From Sphingomonas sp. OV641 (GTDB lineage Bacteria > Pseudomonadota > Alphaproteobacteria > Sphingomonadales > Sphingomonadaceae): a stretch of 64,000 nucleotides of DNA. This document shows, piece after piece, positions 8,860-17,369 of this stretch. The stretch spans positions 930,001-994,000 of the forward strand of contig NZ_FNZB01000001.1 in NCBI RefSeq assembly GCF_900109205.1. The letters are read 5' to 3'. The notes under the pieces were generated by a model. That model ran no database searches. It was given only the letters and a program-made list of their open reading frames with translations, and was not told the origin of the DNA. Position 1 is the stretch's first letter. Every line of letters begins with the position of its first letter. The position numbers and the translations under genes were made by a program.

Positions 8860-9537
8860 TCAGCCGAGTGCCTCACCAAACGCCCGTACCGCCGCGGCTT
8901 CATCGCCGTTCCACACCGCGCCGGACACCGCAATGAAGTCCGCGCCCGCCGCGACCAGCGGACGCGCATTGCTCGGCGTGATCCCGCCGATTGCGACACA
9001 GGGAAGCTCGAACAGTGTCGACCACCAGGAAAGGATCACTGGCTCGGGGTGATGCTTCACTTCCTTGGTCGTCGTCGGATAGAAACTGCCGAACGCCACA
9101 TAGTCCGCGCCCGCCTCGCCGGCTTCCATCGCCATGTGCCGGCTGTCGTGGCAAGTCACACCGATCTGGACATCAGGACCAAGCGTCACTCGCGCCTCGC
9201 GCGGATCGCCATCTTCCTGGCCCAGATGGACGCCATCGGCACCCAGTCTCTTGGCCAGCGACACGCTGTCATTGACGATAAAGGCCACGTCCCGATCGGC
9301 GCAAATACGCTGCAGCGGCTCCGCAAGCCGGGCTGCCTCGTGCTGGTTGACGTCCTTTACGCGAAACTGAAACGCCGCCACGGGCCCCGCGTCCAGTGCC
9401 CGCGCCAGCCGGTCAGAAAAGTCACCTGCCACGTTCAATGGCGAGATCAGATAAAGTTGGCACGGCGGACGTTTGTCATCGCGCTGAAAGGCGGCTGCGA
9501 ACTGGGGATCCAGCGGGCCAAGGGGATCGTCGATCAT
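8860..9537 (-). CDS. thiE: Thiamine phosphate synthase
   Basis: 225-residue TIM-barrel enzyme that joins HMP-PP and thiazole phosphate. Visible family motifs are HLGQEDGD, VTCHDSRHMAMEAGEAGADYVAFGSFYPTTTK (continuous in the protein; only its parts are diagnostic: GADY and FGSFYPTTTK) and CVAIGGITPSNA. The length is normal. No TPP riboswitch consensus was found in the 114 bases upstream, before the divergent fasciclin gene. Confidence 0.9.
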   Translation of the reverse strand: MIDDPLGPLDPQFAAAFQRDDKRPPCQLYLISPLNVAGDFSDRLARALDAGPVAAFQFRVKDVNQHEAARLAEPLQRICADRDVAFIVNDSVSLAKRLGADGVHLGQEDGDPREARVTLGPDVQIGVTCHDSRHMAMEAGEAGADYVAFGSFYPTTTKEVKHHPEPVILSWWSTLFELPCVAIGGITPSNARPLVAAGADFIAVSGAVWNGDEAAAVRAFGEALG

Positions 9538-9651
9538 CCCACTCGCCTAGCGCTCAACCGCGACAGACGGAAGCCGCCGCGGGCTGTCCGGGGCAACGAA
9601 CCGGCGGGACAACCGTTGTCTTCTATGTATCGAGCCAGACACAGGTGGTCC

Positions 9652-10314
9652 GTGACCAAAGCCCTGCCCCTTTCCCTTCTCTCCTTCAGCCTACTCGCCG
9701 CTGCGTGCGCGCCACAGACGAAGATCGTTTCCGCCCCGGTGGGCGCGCCTGCCACTGCTACAGCCGTGGCCCCGGTTCGAGCGCCAGCGCCGGTGGACCG
9801 CACCGCCGCGATGGCCGCGACCGCGATCAATCCGCGGCTCGCCGGTGCGGAGATGCTGGGCACGCGCACGATTGCGGGCAATTGCGCGGCGGCGCCCAAT
9901 CTTCAAACGCTGTCGCGCGCCCTCTTCGCCAGTGACGCCGGTCGCTCGCTTGGCGCCACCGGCCCGGTGACGGTATTCGCGCCAAGCGACGAGGCATTCG
10001 GTCGCATGCAGCCACAGGTGGTCAACGCGCTTCTTCAACCAGCAAATCGAGCGACGTTGAACAAGCTCGTCAACTATCACGTCGTGGCCGGCACCATGAC
10101 GCTGGAGCAACTGCGCGCGAAGGTCGATCAAGGCCGTGGCACCGCCCGCCTCGCGACTGTTGAAGGTGACACCCTAACCGTCACGAAGGAGGGCGCTGCC
10201 GTGGCTCTGACCGACGCGCAAGGCAACAAGAGCTATGTGCAGACGCCGGACGTTCAGCAAGCCGATGGGGTGTTCCACGTCATCAACGGCGTCATGGTGC
10301 CCCACTTGGCCTGA
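9652..10314 (+). CDS. Fasciclin (FAS1) domain lipoprotein
   Basis: About 220 residues. The GTG at 9652 gives an ideal lipoprotein signal (TKALPLSLLSFSLLAAAC, with lipobox LAAAC), so I prefer it over the ATG at 9625. After a proline/alanine-rich linker comes one FAS1 domain: TVFAPSDEAFGRM, LNKLVNYHVVAGTM, and VHVINGVMVP-type ending (FHVINGVMVPHLA). FAS1 domains mediate adhesion or surface interactions. It is divergent from thiE and convergent with moaE. Confidence 0.85.
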   Translation: MTKALPLSLLSFSLLAAACAPQTKIVSAPVGAPATATAVAPVRAPAPVDRTAAMAATAINPRLAGAEMLGTRTIAGNCAAAPNLQTLSRALFASDAGRSLGATGPVTVFAPSDEAFGRMQPQVVNALLQPANRATLNKLVNYHVVAGTMTLEQLRAKVDQGRGTARLATVEGDTLTVTKEGAAVALTDAQGNKSYVQTPDVQQADGVFHVINGVMVPHLA

Positions 10315-10351
10315 GTCCCTAGAGCGAGAGACGTTGCACTGGCAGCGCGCC

Positions 10352-10786
10352 TTACGACCGCCACTTCGCCGCTGACTGATCGTCGCTGGCGCGCGCCTCT
10401 ACCCAGCGATGCTGCCCCGCCACCTGCTCCCGCTTCCAGAACGGCGCATCGGTTTTCAGCCGATCGATCAGGAAAGCGCAGGCTTGCAGCGCCTCTGCCC
10501 GATGCGATGCGCTGGTGGCGACAAAGACGATCCGGTCGCCCGGCACCATCCGGCCTACGCGATGCACGATGGTGGCACCGGCAAGCGACCACCGCTGCAC
10601 CGCTTCTTCGGCAAGCACCTGCAACGCTCGCTCGGTGGCGCCCGGATAATGCTCCAGCATCAGCTCCGTCACGCCATCATCGGCGCGCACCATGCCGGTG
10701 AAAGTCGCCAGCGCCCCATCCAACTCGGCCCTCTCCTGCTCCGCGGCCACATCGATCGGCGACGGGCTGACCAGAATGCGGATCAT
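10352..10786 (-). CDS. moaE: Molybdopterin synthase catalytic subunit
   Basis: 144-residue MoaE, with FTGMVRADDGV near the N-terminus, LMLEHYPGATERAL, the VHRVGRMVPGD stretch, and the conserved SASHRAEALQACAFLIDRLK and FWKRE motifs that form the active site. It works with MoaD to put two sulfur atoms on precursor Z in molybdenum cofactor synthesis. It overlaps moaD by four bases. Confidence 0.93.
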   Translation of the reverse strand: MIRILVSPSPIDVAAEQERAELDGALATFTGMVRADDGVTELMLEHYPGATERALQVLAEEAVQRWSLAGATIVHRVGRMVPGDRIVFVATSASHRAEALQACAFLIDRLKTDAPFWKREQVAGQHRWVEARASDDQSAAKWRS

Positions 10787-11040
10787 CCGCCTGTCACCGG
10801 CGGAAAGATGGCGATCTCCTTCGCGCCGGCAATCGCCGTGTCCAGCGTGACGAAATCCTGGTCGCGGGCAGCCCGCAAGCGATCCGGCTCGCTAAAGGCG
10901 GCGGCATGGCGATCCGACCGCCCGGCTAGCCAGCGGATCAGCGCGGCAATTGTTTCAACGTCATCGGGCGGGCTCACCACCTCTTCCGCAAGACCGATCC
11001 GCTCGCGCACCCAGGCGAAGTAAAGCACCCGCATCGCCAT
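10783..11040 (-). CDS. moaD: Molybdopterin synthase sulfur-carrier subunit
   Basis: Ubiquitin-like sulfur carrier of 83-85 residues ending in the essential Gly-Gly (FPPVTGG). The start is ATG 11040 (shares its A with the pgsA stop, TGATG) or ATG 11034. The larger open frame upstream lies inside pgsA and is not used. Operon order pgsA-moaD-moaE with overlaps means the three are translationally coupled. Confidence 0.93.
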   Translation of the reverse strand: MAMRVLYFAWVRERIGLAEEVVSPPDDVETIAALIRWLAGRSDRHAAAFSEPDRLRAARDQDFVTLDTAIAGAKEIAIFPPVTGG

Positions 11041-11606
11041 CAATCCATGTGCTTCAGACCGACGCGCAGGTAGTCCCACCCGGTCACGATCGTCAGCACC
11101 GCGGCGCCCCAAAGGGAAACAAGCCCGACCAGCTTGATCCAGCCAAGATCCGGCAGGGCGCCCGCCAGGATCAGCGCGCCTAGTGCCACCAGCTGCAGCG
11201 TCGTCTTCCACTTGGCCAGTCGGGATACGGGCAGCGATACCTGCAAGCCGGCCAGAAACTCGCGCAGCCCCGAAACGGCGATCTCGCGTAGCAGGATCAC
11301 CAGCGCGGCGACGATATGCACCCCGGTGATCACCGCGGTGTCATTGTGCCGCGTCCCTACCAGCATCAGGATGACAGCCGCGACCATGATCTTGTCGGCA
11401 ATCGGATCTAGGAACACGCCTAAGCGCGACACCGCTCCCTGCGCACGTGCGAGATATCCGTCGAAATAGTCGGTGATCCCCATCAGGCAGTATAGGCCGA
11501 AGGCGATGGCGAACCCGGCGTGCCATGTCGGCCACCACAAGAACGCCACCAACGCGGGCACCGCGACGATTCGCGACAGGCTGAGCAGATTGGGCAACGT
11601 AAGCAC
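11040..11606 (-). CDS. pgsA: CDP-diacylglycerol--glycerol-3-phosphate 3-phosphatidyltransferase
   Basis: 188-residue integral membrane enzyme of phosphatidylglycerol synthesis. The CDP-alcohol phosphotransferase signature DG-x2-AR-x8-G-x3-D-x3-D is complete in the segment from FDGYLARA to DPIADK. Several hydrophobic helices follow. It heads a short operon with moaD and moaE. Confidence 0.92.
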   Translation of the reverse strand: MLTLPNLLSLSRIVAVPALVAFLWWPTWHAGFAIAFGLYCLMGITDYFDGYLARAQGAVSRLGVFLDPIADKIMVAAVILMLVGTRHNDTAVITGVHIVAALVILLREIAVSGLREFLAGLQVSLPVSRLAKWKTTLQLVALGALILAGALPDLGWIKLVGLVSLWGAAVLTIVTGWDYLRVGLKHMD

Positions 11607-11677
11607 GATTGCTGACTTAGCTCAGCAAGCCGGTGGCGCAACCCTGCCGGGGTTGGCAGCGGTAGCGACGAGCGGCT

Positions 11678-13015
11678 ATGTCGAATGCTCATTCTGCCAC
11701 AGTCGGGCTACCTCCTGCCATGATCAATGCCCTCGGGCTTCTCAAACGGCGGCGCTTTTTGCCGCTTTTCGTCACCCAGTTCCTGGGCGCCTTCAACGAC
11801 AATCTATTCAAAACCTCCATGGTTCTCTTTGCGACCTACGAGATTTTCGCGAACGAAAAGCAGGAAAGCTTCTTCAACGCCCTGGCTGCGGGCCTTTTCA
11901 TCTTGCCTTTCTTCCTCCTGTCCGCCCTGGCAGGGCAATTGGCGGACACCATGGACAAGGCGCGGATCATCCGCGTGGTCAAGATTGTTGAATTCGGCAT
12001 CATGGCACTCGGCTGCGGCGGTCTCTTGCTGGCCCGCACGGGGCAGGTCACGCTTCCCGTCGTGATGATGCTCGGCGCGGTGGTCGGCCTGGGTATTCAC
12101 TCAACGTTCTTCAGCCCGATCAAATACGCCATCCTGCCGCAGCATCTCGAGGATGACGACGTGCTTGGCGGCACGGGTCTGGTTGAGGCGGGAACCTATC
12201 TGTCGATTCTGCTCGGCACCATCCTCGCCGGGTTCATCTACGAATCGATACCGCTGATCGCCGGGCTGACCTTTCTCGTGGCGCTTCTTGGCTATCTAAG
12301 TGCCCGGATGGTTCCTCCCGCGCCGCGGCTGGGGCCGCCGCTGACGCTCGATCACAATCCGCTGCGGGCGTCGTGGCGGCTGGTGGCGGGCACGATGCAC
12401 ATCCCGCGACTGTTTCTGGCGATCTGCGCCATCAGCTTCTTCTGGACGATCGGGTCCGTCCTCGTGGTCATCTTCCCGCCTTTAGTGAAGAACGTTCTCA
12501 CCTCCGATGCGAGCGTCGCCAGCCTGGTATTGGCCATCTTCTCCGTCGGAGTCGCGATCGGTTCGGTCGTCATCAACCTCATGCTGCGCGGCCATATCTC
12601 GGCGCGCTATTCGCCGGCCTCGGTGATCGCGATGGGCGTGGCCGTTCTCGCCTTCTGGTTTGTTGCCTCAAGCTGGGAGGGAGCGCCTGCGGGAACGCTG
12701 TTCGACATCGCCGGCTTCATGAGGCACCCGGGCGCGCCTTTGGTACTGCTGACGCTGATGTTCGTGGCAATCTTCGGCGGCATGTTCGTCGTGCCGCTCT
12801 ACGCCTTCCTCACCACGACCGTTCCAAAGGACCAGACGGCGCGAACCGTGGCGGCGAACAATGTCGTGAACGCAGGCGCGATGACGATCGGCTCGGCTGC
12901 GGTCGCCGGGATCACCGCGCTAGGTGCCACGGCCAGCCAGTTGCTGTTGCTCGTGGCCGGCATGTGCCTTGTTTCGGCATGGATCGCACAGCGCCTGCAC
13001 CGCGCCTGCGACTAG
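11678..13015 (+). CDS. MFS transporter, lysophospholipid transporter (LplT)-like
   Basis: 445-residue polytopic membrane protein. The N-terminal stretch LPLFVTQFLGAFNDNLFK is the hallmark of the LplT branch of the major facilitator superfamily, and about 11-12 hydrophobic segments can be counted. In related fused proteins this domain moves lysophospholipids for re-acylation; no acyltransferase domain is fused or adjacent here, so the substrate is inferred. ATG 11678 and ATG 11720 are both possible starts; neither has a strong Shine-Dalgarno. The lysophospholipid role would fit the neighbouring pgsA. Confidence 0.8.
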   Translation: MSNAHSATVGLPPAMINALGLLKRRRFLPLFVTQFLGAFNDNLFKTSMVLFATYEIFANEKQESFFNALAAGLFILPFFLLSALAGQLADTMDKARIIRVVKIVEFGIMALGCGGLLLARTGQVTLPVVMMLGAVVGLGIHSTFFSPIKYAILPQHLEDDDVLGGTGLVEAGTYLSILLGTILAGFIYESIPLIAGLTFLVALLGYLSARMVPPAPRLGPPLTLDHNPLRASWRLVAGTMHIPRLFLAICAISFFWTIGSVLVVIFPPLVKNVLTSDASVASLVLAIFSVGVAIGSVVINLMLRGHISARYSPASVIAMGVAVLAFWFVASSWEGAPAGTLFDIAGFMRHPGAPLVLLTLMFVAIFGGMFVVPLYAFLTTTVPKDQTARTVAANNVVNAGAMTIGSAAVAGITALGATASQLLLLVAGMCLVSAWIAQRLHRACD

Positions 13016-13021
13016 CCGCGA

Positions 13022-13183
13022 TCACATGATGAGGGTGTAGAAGCAGATGAAGAAGGCGGTGAAGCTCAGCACGAACAGCTTGAGGTCCTGATCGTCGCTG
13101 TGCTTCGGCTGCGAGTCTTCCGAGACCAGCATTCGCCGAATGGGATGGCGGGCGGCCCGCTCGGGGATCAATCGTTGCTGCAT
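13022..13183 (-). CDS. Small single-span membrane protein (53 aa)
   Basis: Short open frame read on the minus strand: ATG at 13183, stop TGA at 13022. The protein has a charged, hydrophilic first half (MQQRLIPERAARHPIRR, then VSEDSQPKHSDDQDLK) and a strongly hydrophobic C-terminus (LFVLSFTAFFICFYTLIM), so it is probably a tail-anchored inner-membrane protein. A GGGGGA stretch lies just before the start. A shorter version could begin at the internal ATG encoding MLVSEDS. It lies convergent to the MFS gene and divergent from the carbonic anhydrase gene. I do not recognise a family. Confidence 0.55.
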   Translation of the reverse strand: MQQRLIPERAARHPIRRMLVSEDSQPKHSDDQDLKLFVLSFTAFFICFYTLIM

Positions 13184-13271
13184 TCCCCCATGGTTAACGA
13201 GGCGTTTACGTTTTGGAACTGCCCTGAAGAAGTAATCAGGCGAGTGTCCAAGGTTGGTACAGGAGAGGATG

Positions 13272-13796
13272 ATGCCGCTTTACGAGTTCCGGGGCCAACG
13301 CCCTACCTGCCACGAAACGGCCTGGGTGGCTCCGAGCGCTGATATCGTGGGAGACGTTCAGCTGGCCGAGGACACCAGCGTGTGGTTCGGGGCGGTGATC
13401 CGCGGCGACAACACGACCATTCCCATCGGCGCGCGCAGCAACATTCAGGAGGGCGCAATGCTGCACTCCGATCCGGGATCACCGCTGACAGTAGGCGAGG
13501 ATTGTACCATCGGCCACCATGCGATCCTCCACGGATGCACCATCGGTGATCGGGTGCTCATCGGCATGGGCGCGACGATCCTCAACCGCGCGCACATTCC
13601 GGACGATTGCATCGTCGGGGCGAACGCGCTTGTCACGGAGGGGAAGACCTTCCCGCCGCGTAGCCTCATCGTAGGCAGCCCGGCTAAGGTGGTCCGCTCG
13701 TTGGACGACCAAGCCGTCGCCGGCTTGAAGGTGTCAGCCGCCCATTATGTCGAGAATGGGCGGGCCGCCGCGTCCGGTCTGAAGCGCATCGACTGA
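13272..13796 (+). CDS. Gamma carbonic anhydrase family protein
   Basis: 174-residue left-handed beta-helix protein built of hexapeptide repeats (for example DCTIGHHAILHGCTIGD, VLIGMGATILNRA). The zinc-ligand histidines are in LHSDPG and GHHAILHG. ATG 13272 lies six bases from the AGGAG at 13261-13265; ATG 13269 is three bases from it. Many members of this family are true carbonic anhydrases, others are inactive or bind CoA-related ligands; the sequence does not decide. Confidence 0.88.
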   Translation: MPLYEFRGQRPTCHETAWVAPSADIVGDVQLAEDTSVWFGAVIRGDNTTIPIGARSNIQEGAMLHSDPGSPLTVGEDCTIGHHAILHGCTIGDRVLIGMGATILNRAHIPDDCIVGANALVTEGKTFPPRSLIVGSPAKVVRSLDDQAVAGLKVSAAHYVENGRAAASGLKRID

Positions 13797-13876
13797 TCCG
13801 ACGCACGCTGCACAAGTGTAATCGGCGCCGGCGGGGCGGCTGGACAGGTGATTACTCACCCGACATAACCTGACTT

Positions 13877-14845
13877 ATGTCAGTTCCATCGATCCTCTCC
13901 CGTCTGCGCCTGCCGGTCATCGGCTCGCCGCTGTTCATCATCTCCGGTCCGGATCTCGTGATCGCGCAGTGCAAGGCCGGTGTCGTCGGCTCCTTCCCTG
14001 CGCTGAACGCCCGTCCGCAGGGCCTCCTCGACGAGTGGCTGCACCGGATCACCGAAGAGCTTGCGGCACACAATCGCGACAATCCCGATCGCCCGGCGGC
14101 GCCCTTCGCCGTCAATCAAATCGTTCACAAGTCGAACGATCGTCTGGAGGCCGATCTCGCCACGTGCGAAAAGTGGCAGGTGCCGATCACCATCACGTCG
14201 CTCGGCGCACGGGAAGAACTGAACCAGGCCGTCCACAATTGGGGCGGCATCACGTTCCACGACGTGATCGACGATCGCTTCGCGCGCAAGGCGGTCGAGA
14301 AGGGAGCCGACGGCCTGATCCCCGTCGCGGCGGGCGCCGGCGGGCACGCCGGGCGACTTTCGCCCTTCGCCCTCGTCAGCGAGATCCGTCAGTGGTTTGA
14401 TGGCCCCGTGGCCCTCTCGGGGTCGATCGCCACCGGTGACGCCGTACTCGCCGCGCAAGCCATGGGCGCGGACTTCGCCTATATCGGCTCACCCTTCATC
14501 GCTACCGAAGAGGCGAATGCCGACCAGCGGTACAAGGAGGGGATCGTCGAAGGCCGCGCCGCGGACATCGTCTATTCGAACCTCTTCACCGGCGTTCACG
14601 GCAATTATCTACGCGGTTCGATCGTCGCTGCCGGCCTGGACCCAGATAATCTGCCCGACGGCGACTATAAGACGATGAACTTCGGCCAAGGGGACAATGC
14701 GCCCAAGGCCAAGGCGTGGCGCGACATCTGGGGTTCGGGCCAGGGCATCGGCGCCGTTCAGAAGGTGGAGTCAGTCGCCGACCGGATCGACCGGATGGAG
14801 CGGGAATATAACGCGGCCAGAGCGCGGATCGGCCTCGCTGCCTGA
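13877..14845 (+). CDS. Nitronate monooxygenase / 2-nitropropane dioxygenase-like flavin enzyme
   Basis: 322-residue FMN-binding TIM-barrel protein. The N-terminal PVIGSPLFIISGPDLVIAQC, the FAVNQIVHKSN stretch, the glycine-rich AAGAGGHAG loop and the phosphate-binding GADFAYIGSPFIAT segment match class I nitronate monooxygenase-like proteins. Such enzymes oxidise alkyl nitronates or act as NAD(P)H-dependent flavin reductases; some relate to FabK. The natural substrate is unknown. Confidence 0.83.
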   Translation: MSVPSILSRLRLPVIGSPLFIISGPDLVIAQCKAGVVGSFPALNARPQGLLDEWLHRITEELAAHNRDNPDRPAAPFAVNQIVHKSNDRLEADLATCEKWQVPITITSLGAREELNQAVHNWGGITFHDVIDDRFARKAVEKGADGLIPVAAGAGGHAGRLSPFALVSEIRQWFDGPVALSGSIATGDAVLAAQAMGADFAYIGSPFIATEEANADQRYKEGIVEGRAADIVYSNLFTGVHGNYLRGSIVAAGLDPDNLPDGDYKTMNFGQGDNAPKAKAWRDIWGSGQGIGAVQKVESVADRIDRMEREYNAARARIGLAA

Positions 14846-14977
14846 TCGGGCCGCCGCGCATCCGCTGCGGCCGTCCTCGCTTTATCGACGTTGCGAACCT
14901 GGCCGGCGGCGGCCGGGTTCGCAGCGATCACATCGTTTTATCGGTGACCCGGGAGGCTCAACCGACATCACGAAGCG

Positions 14978-15253
14978 TCAGTCGGCCTGGATGTCCTCGC
15001 CATCCGTCGCGCCGGCGACGTCTTGGAAATATGCCTCAACGGGGCCGTTCAGCTTGATGGTAAGCGGGCGCCCGCGACGATCCACCTTCTTGCCCAGCGC
15101 AACGCGGATCCAGCTTTCGGAGATCGAGTATTCTTCGACATCGGTCCGCTCGACACCTTTGAAGCGAATGCCGATGCCGCGTTCGAGCGTCGGCTGGTCG
15201 AAATAAGGGCTCGAGGGATCGATGGAGAGATGATCAGGCGGTGTGTCGGTCAT
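14978..15253 (-). CDS. DUF3297 family protein
   Basis: 91-residue soluble protein that matches DUF3297 throughout: DHLSIDPSSPYFDQ, RGIGIRFKGVERTDVEEYSI, SWIRVALGKKVDRRGRPLTI and GPVEAYFQD. The family is widespread in proteobacteria and has no known function. It stands alone between the flavin enzyme and the glycine-zipper gene. Confidence 0.85.
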   Translation of the reverse strand: MTDTPPDHLSIDPSSPYFDQPTLERGIGIRFKGVERTDVEEYSISESWIRVALGKKVDRRGRPLTIKLNGPVEAYFQDVAGATDGEDIQAD

Positions 15254-15299
15254 GGCAGCGCGACTAGACGATCACTGCGTCAGCCCCAATAGGAAAAGC

Positions 15300-15326
15300 G
15301 GCGCGGGAGAATGGATCTCCCGCGCC
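15300..15326 (-). terminator. Rho-independent terminator
   Basis: Perfect 11-bp inverted repeat (GGCGCGGGAGA at 15300-15310, TCTCCCGCGCC at 15316-15326). Read on the minus strand it is followed by a CTTTTCC tract, as expected for a terminator of the glycine-zipper gene whose stop is 44 bases upstream. Confidence 0.75.
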
Positions 15327-15369
15327 GTCCCCTGCATGCCCATTCAAACAGCTTGCCGGGTCAAGCCGA

Positions 15370-15723
15370 TCAGCGGCAGACCCGAACTGGCACCCGACCG
15401 CCGTAATAGGGGTCCCAGCGCCACTGGCGAAAGCACCGCGGCCCGCGCCATGCCGGCCGGTAGGCATCATAATAAGGCTGCGGATAATAGCCCCGATACC
15501 CGCGATAGCGTGGCGGATAATCATAATATGGTCCGCGATTGCTCGATGCGATCGCCGCACCCAGACCCAACCCGACAACGCCGCCGATCAGCGCGCCGGC
15601 AGCGACATCCGACCCGCGGTCATGACGATGGCCCCAGCGCTGCGCCGTCGCGGGCGTAGCCGTGGCAAGCGCCGACGCGGCCAATGCCGTGCCGAGACCC
15701 GCTTTCATCAGAAATCCATTCAT
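15370..15723 (-). CDS. Exported glycine-zipper protein with Tyr/Pro/Arg-rich tail
   Basis: 117-residue protein. It has a signal peptide (MNGFLMKAGLGTALAASALATATPATAQ), a glycine-zipper segment (VAAGALIGGVVGLGLGAAIA) and a C-terminal tail rich in Tyr, Pro, Arg and Gly ending in RVPVRVCR. Glycine-zipper segments can insert in membranes; proteins of this style are common in sphingomonads and are predicted to be periplasmic or outer-membrane associated. The start at 15723 was chosen because it begins the signal peptide; the frame extends further upstream without coding character. Confidence 0.75.
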   Translation of the reverse strand: MNGFLMKAGLGTALAASALATATPATAQRWGHRHDRGSDVAAGALIGGVVGLGLGAAIASSNRGPYYDYPPRYRGYRGYYPQPYYDAYRPAWRGPRCFRQWRWDPYYGGRVPVRVCR

Positions 15724-15861
15724 CTCGAACCTCCTAACACAAACGCTCGGTCCGCTCTGAAGGTGTAAACACACGATGCCGTGAGCGTGTTCAATGTTAT
15801 GGGCGATTCGGGCTTAACCACCGCGGAATGCGGCGTTCATGATCGGTTTAGGAAAAAGTAG

Positions 15862-16266
15862 ATGCGTTTCTGGTTGTTGAGGTCGGAACCGGATGTGTAC
15901 GGGTGGGATCATCTGATTGCGGATGAAGGCACCGAGTGGGACGGCGTGCGAAATTACACCGCACGCAACTTCATCAAGGAGATGGAGCCCGGCGATCAGG
16001 CGATCTTCTACCATTCGAACAAGGAAAAAGCTGCCGTCGGAACGATGGAGATCGTGCGTGCCTGGCAGCCCGATGGTGAAAAGGGCATCTGGGCATCGGT
16101 TGCCGTGAAGCCGCTGACGAAGCTGCCCCGCCCCGTCCCGCTCGCCACGATCAAGGCGGAGCCGCGCCTGGCGACGCTGGAGGTTCTTCGCCAAAGCCGC
16201 CTTTCGGTCACCCCGGTCAGGGATGAAGAATGGGCGGTCCTGATGGAGCTTGGCGGCCTGTCGTGA
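15862..16266 (+). CDS. EVE domain protein
   Basis: 134-residue single-domain EVE (PUA-like) protein: RFWLLRSEPDVYGWDHL at the start, then GVRNYTARNFI, GDQAIFYHSN and AVGTMEIVR. EVE domains are related to modified-base readers of the PUA/YTH group. Free-standing EVE proteins are common in bacteria, and modified cytosine or RNA bases have been suggested as ligands. Nothing in the surroundings points to a restriction or defence locus. Confidence 0.88.
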   Translation: MRFWLLRSEPDVYGWDHLIADEGTEWDGVRNYTARNFIKEMEPGDQAIFYHSNKEKAAVGTMEIVRAWQPDGEKGIWASVAVKPLTKLPRPVPLATIKAEPRLATLEVLRQSRLSVTPVRDEEWAVLMELGGLS

Positions 16267-16301
16267 ACCGAGAAAGGAGCGTGTGGCGCTCGCGCATGGT
16301 T

Positions 16302-17369
16302 TTAGTCCTCCGCGAACGCCACCTGCTCTGCCCGCGTCAGGCTGAGCGGTATTGCACGCTGCTCCGAGGACGAACGCAGCGCAGCCTCTATCACCGCTGT
16401 GGTTGCAAGTGCCTGGGCGAGTGGCACGGGGCTTTTCGCACCATCACGTATTGCGGCAACCACACCGCGGTAGAAGGCGCGCTGGTCTCCCGCCGGTGCC
16501 GGTAACTCTGTCCGCCCACCCTCATCATAACGGACTAGCGGGTCTTCATCCCTGCCCCATCCCGGCGAGCCGGGCACCACCCCGGCCAGCAACTGCGCTT
16601 CCTGTTGATCAGCGCGTTCCTTCACCAGGCTGCCTAACGTGCCATGCACGATAAATCGCGCGCTGCCGCCTGCCGCCAGCATGCTCGCGTGCAGGATCAC
16701 CCGCTTGTCGGGATAGTGTAGAATGGCATGTGCCCAGTCGTGCGCCGACGCGCCGGGGCGAAGAATGGCAAGGCTCGCCTCGACGCGCTCGGGCAAGCCG
16801 AACAGCTGAAGGGCTTGGTCCACCAGATGCGGCGCCAGATCGTACCAGATCCCGCCGCCGCCTTCAGGCCGTTCTCGCCAGCGATCGCGCACCTGCGGGC
16901 GAAAGCGGTCGAAATGACTTTCGAAATGGACGACCTGGCCGATCAAGCCACGTTCGATCGCAGCGCGAACTGCCAGAAAGTCGCTGTCCCATCGCCGGTT
17001 CTGGAATACTGCAAGCAACCGCCCGCTCCGGCGTGCCCGTTCATTGACGCCGCGCGCCTCATCCAGCGTCAGCGCGTAAGGCTTTTCGACTACGACATGC
17101 TTGCCCGCCTCAAGCGCTTGGCAAGCGATTGAGGCGTGGCTGTGGTTCGGACTCGCGACCACCACCAGATCGACATCCTGACGCACGAGCAAGTCGGCCA
17201 CGGACCCAACGACTGGGACAGGCCCGAGTTGATCGGCAATGGCGTCGCGTTGCGAAGACGCAATCGCCGCAAGCTCGATCCCCTCGGTCGCGCCGATCAG
17301 CGGGGCGTGAAACGTCCGCCCCGCATAGCCAAAGCCGATCAGGCCTACCCGGACCGGCCGGTCACTCAC
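16302..17369 (-). CDS. Gfo/Idh/MocA family oxidoreductase
   Basis: 355-residue NAD(P)-dependent dehydrogenase-like protein. The Rossmann motif GFGYAGRTFH lies at residues 12-21, the EKPYALT motif (conserved Lys) near residue 96, and the C-terminal alpha/beta domain contains GGGIWYDLAPHLVDQALQLFG with the usual conserved His. The substrate is not predictable; similarity in layout is to sugar or inositol dehydrogenases. The start codon overlaps the typA stop by four bases, so the two are co-transcribed. Confidence 0.85.
   Translation of the reverse strand: MSDRPVRVGLIGFGYAGRTFHAPLIGATEGIELAAIASSQRDAIADQLGPVPVVGSVADLLVRQDVDLVVVASPNHSHASIACQALEAGKHVVVEKPYALTLDEARGVNERARRSGRLLAVFQNRRWDSDFLAVRAAIERGLIGQVVHFESHFDRFRPQVRDRWRERPEGGGGIWYDLAPHLVDQALQLFGLPERVEASLAILRPGASAHDWAHAILHYPDKRVILHASMLAAGGSARFIVHGTLGSLVKERADQQEAQLLAGVVPGSPGWGRDEDPLVRYDEGGRTELPAPAGDQRAFYRGVVAAIRDGAKSPVPLAQALATTAVIEAALRSSSEQRAIPLSLTRAEQVAFAED

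Noticed and set aside
8470..9651. Long N-terminal extension in frame with the fasciclin gene
   Set aside because: It lies antisense to the M23 peptidase and thiE genes, and the lipoprotein signal begins only at 9652.
9538..9651. Possible TPP riboswitch upstream of thiE
   Set aside because: The conserved CTGAGA and other TPP-box landmarks are not present in the spacer on the minus strand.
15862..16266. EVE protein considered as part of a modified-DNA restriction system
   Set aside because: No nuclease, methyltransferase or helicase gene is adjacent; neighbours are housekeeping genes.
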